DNA from: Hexactinellida sp. DTS-2022
Lineage: Eukaryota > Porifera > Hexactinellida
Direction: 5' to 3'
NCBI GenBank assembly: GCA_028753945.1
Contig: JAPNXP010000017.1
Location: forward strand, 1,550,001 to 1,614,000
DNA length: 64,000 nucleotides
Part shown: in pieces, positions 62,046-64,000 of the stretch
Layout: the number at the start of each line of letters is the position of its first letter
How positions within the stretch are numbered: position 1 is the stretch's first letter
Made by a program: the position numbers and the translations under genes
Notes under the pieces: model-generated
Databases searched by the model: none
The model's input: the letters and a program-made list of their open reading frames with translations, nothing else
What the model was told of the DNA's origin: nothing

Positions 62046-63017
62046 GTTGCAAGTATTTTCTGTGTTCAGAATTGCTTTATTATCGATGGTCTAGGGGTCT
62101 ATATATACTCTATACTAGGTAGAGCGCGTCGGTAATGATCCTTCAATAATAACATCGTATGCATGGACAAAAAAATTATTATCCTTCAAAGGTGACTGAA
62201 TAATTCATCAAGTGCATTGTACGTATGAATGATGATTGAGCTAGAATGAGATTGATCAATGTTTCTTTGTAAAAGCCAAAAAAAATCAATAATCACACTT
62301 ATTTGTAAACAAATGATTACCCTTCAACAAAAATGAATGAAAGTTTCATTGCATAAGCATGATAGACTTATTTAGAAACAAAATCAAAGATGCTTCATTT
62401 TTAGCGAATGATTATTCTTCAATTTAGGATATTCATCAGTAATCACATTTTTGAAAAAAACTGGATTGCAAGTTTCTGGAGAATAAGTATTAAATTATCA
62501 ATTAACGTCATGAATGATAAAAAATACAATGACTTGAAATTTGTATCGAAACTCTATTTTGAGCCAATAATTAAATAAATAAATAATTTGTGACATGCTT
62601 TTGTCCAATGTCAGTGCCACAGGAGATAGGTGGTACAGTAGATGTCGGATATAAGCACACCGGTTATAAGAACATATCGGATATAAGCACACTATGTTGG
62701 AAAACGTTTGCCATCTACCCTGTATAATTTATGTCGGTTATAAGCACATGCCGGTTATAAGCACCATAAGTGCAGTTCCCGACGATGTGCTTATAACCGG
62801 CATCCACTGTATAGGGTAAATTATCTAATTATAGCTGCCTCCAGGGAGGAATGAATCATTAAATAATTAATTTAAAGAAATAGAAGATACGTAGTATAAA
62901 TGAATACGGGCAAAATTAAATAGGGAAAATAAGAAAATGTAGGCTCCAATAATGAATAAATGTCAAATATAAATGGGAAGACGTTTCCAATGCATTTTAA
63001 AATATATCGAGGGGGAA
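62046..63017. other. Intergenic spacer, divergent thioredoxin/ABC genes
   Basis: 972 bp. Poly-A runs and loosely repeated AATGATTA..CCTTCAA motifs occur in 62130-62425. One MITE lies at 62634-62811. No coding signal is recognised. Confidence 0.55.
62634..62811. repeat. MITE, ATAAGCACA family
   Basis: TACAGTAGATGTCGGATATAAGCACA at the left and TGTGCTTATAACCGGCATCCACTGTA at the right are inverted. Further GGTTATAAGCACA units repeat inside. Confidence 0.9.
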
Positions 63018-64000
63018 ATGGAACGAAAATCTCAAACTCAATTGTTACAGGATAGAAGAGTCTCAAGTATTGCAGGTGAGCTCAAAATGAAATCCCGTGT
63101 GGCATCGTTGACGGCCGAATCATTGGGAGAAGAAATAGGTGGGCACAGAAAATCCTATGTGCAAGAAGGAATATGTGAGGGAGACATGGGGAAGAGTATC
63201 CAGTTGTTCTCAAGAGAGCTTTCTAAGTATATAAATATCCAACTGGACACGAAGAAAGCTGATTCTGATATACGAATATTAGAGACGGTCTGTGACTCAG
63301 GATTTGTGGAAAATCGTGAAAAGGAAATTTTCATTACACACTTGCGAAAAATAAATTCGACGCTATTCTTTGGCAATATATTTGTGGATGGCTTATATCA
63401 TCTGGTACACGAAGAGGTAGCCTTCAAGTTAATGGGTGTAAAAAAGCCAAATTTCGACCTTACTAGCATTGTATCTTGCTGCACAAACAAATCTATTCTT
63501 GAATATTTCTGGACGACACCTGACTATGAGGAGGATTACAACACATACAAGTATGTGTCTAGCTCTCTTATGAACTATATCTACTCTATTGAGGGCAAGA
63601 GAGGGCTCACTCGCTTTTTCCGGAAACTGAACTTTAGCCCAGAAGGAGTCAACAAATTCAGCTACAAAGGAAAATCTCTAATAGACCTCGAAATCTCTTG
63701 GAAAAAATTCGCACAAGCAGAAATCTCTGCGGAGTATAACTATGGTTTGTACAGATTTATTTGGCGATTATTTCGCTACCATCTCATCCAGCATTATTAC
63801 CTGTTGCTCCTTATCTTATGTAGTGCTCTAATTGAGACAATGAGCATAGCCTATAACAAGCATCTGCAGAGTTTAATGATTGATGGTCTAAAAGTTACAT
63901 CTTTCATAGAAAGGGAAACTAATTTAACTTTCTTCGCAAACTCGAGCTCATTACCCGCGCTACAGTTAAGGCTAGATAATACCATCAAGAGCACGCTGAT
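63018..64000 (+). CDS. Putative ABC transporter half with unusual N-terminal region, partial
   Basis: An open frame from the ATG at 63018 runs off the right edge with no stop (about 327 codons). No splice is needed. The first 50 residues are polar. Residues about 50-225 form a mixed helical region containing VHEEV and a stretch YVSSSLMNYIYSIEGKRGLTRF followed by FSYKGKSLIDLEISW. These resemble the C-terminal part of gluzincin-type peptidases (helix, then GxSLxELExxW). No intact HExxH is present; HEEVA is the nearest match. From about 240, RFIWRLFRYHLIQHYYLLLL and ETMSIAYNKHLQSLMIDGL look like the start of an ABC transporter membrane domain. No nucleotide-binding domain is visible in the window, so the family call is tentative. 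Codon use is AT-rich. Confidence 0.45.
   Translation, partial: MERKSQTQLLQDRRVSSIAGELKMKSRVASLTAESLGEEIGGHRKSYVQEGICEGDMGKSIQLFSRELSKYINIQLDTKKADSDIRILETVCDSGFVENREKEIFITHLRKINSTLFFGNIFVDGLYHLVHEEVAFKLMGVKKPNFDLTSIVSCCTNKSILEYFWTTPDYEEDYNTYKYVSSSLMNYIYSIEGKRGLTRFFRKLNFSPEGVNKFSYKGKSLIDLEISWKKFAQAEISAEYNYGLYRFIWRLFRYHLIQHYYLLLLILCSALIETMSIAYNKHLQSLMIDGLKVTSFIERETNLTFFANSSSLPALQLRLDNTIKSTL

Noticed and set aside
63018..63700. Active zinc metallopeptidase
   Set aside because: No HExxH is present (closest is HEEVA), so catalytic activity cannot be supported.

Overview
The window is nuclear DNA of an animal with a compact genome. Standard-code genes sit 0.2-1.8 kb apart on both strands. Introns are mostly 40-370 bp with GT..AG ends, exons are GC-rich and spacers are AT-rich. 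The gene set (DGCR8, APH-1, CNK, FBXW7, gamma/delta-type sarcoglycan, GIPC, GAPVD1, SIRT3-like sirtuin) is metazoan. The compactness, the divergent sequences and an apparent family of coiled-coil/NHL proteins fit an early-branching animal. A sponge, perhaps a glass sponge, is my guess, but nothing in the window proves it.

Layout. 1-16700: start of a UBE2G-like E2 (-), CHMP4 (-, 5 exons), FHA-less PNKP (-), a TPR protein (-), CNK (-, 3 exons), FBXW7 (-, 5 exons), a mitochondrial SIRT3-like sirtuin (-), then a transposon-rich spacer. 16700-30606: DDX18 (+), ribosomal eL42 (+), DGCR8 (-), APH-1 (+), NHL protein 1 (+, frameshifted), GAPVD1 (+), a KCTD2/5/17-type BTB protein (+). 30607-31145: 439 bp of unique sequence and a 100-N gap. 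31146-42878: an apparently identical second copy of 18874-30606. 42879-64000: a Pro-rich protein with three beta-trefoils (+), NHL protein 2 (+), GIPC (+), a sarcoglycan (+), a ZIP zinc transporter (+), OTUD6B (+) with NHL protein 3 nested in its second intron, YRDC (-), DGAT1 (+, 16 exons), NT5DC1 (-), a thioredoxin (-), and the 5' part of a putative ABC transporter (+) with an unusual N-terminal region.

The 11.7-kb duplication is probably an assembly fork rather than biology. The two copies part exactly after a TTAA, as expected if one allele carries a TTAA-targeting (piggyBac-like) insertion. Copy 2 begins at the gap, inside the eL42 codons. The true locus probably has one copy each of eL42, DGCR8, APH-1, NHL1, GAPVD1 and KCTD.

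Most genes are independent housekeeping or signalling genes and not an operon-like set. Thematic links are ubiquitin signalling (E2, FBXW7, OTUD6B, KCTD), membrane traffic (CHMP4, GAPVD1, GIPC) and Notch biology (APH-1 in gamma-secretase, FBXW7 in turnover). Short terminal-inverted-repeat elements (MITEs) of several families, mostly TA-flanked with CAGT..ACTG ends, fill spacers and most of the longer introns. I saw no tRNA, rRNA or CRISPR array.
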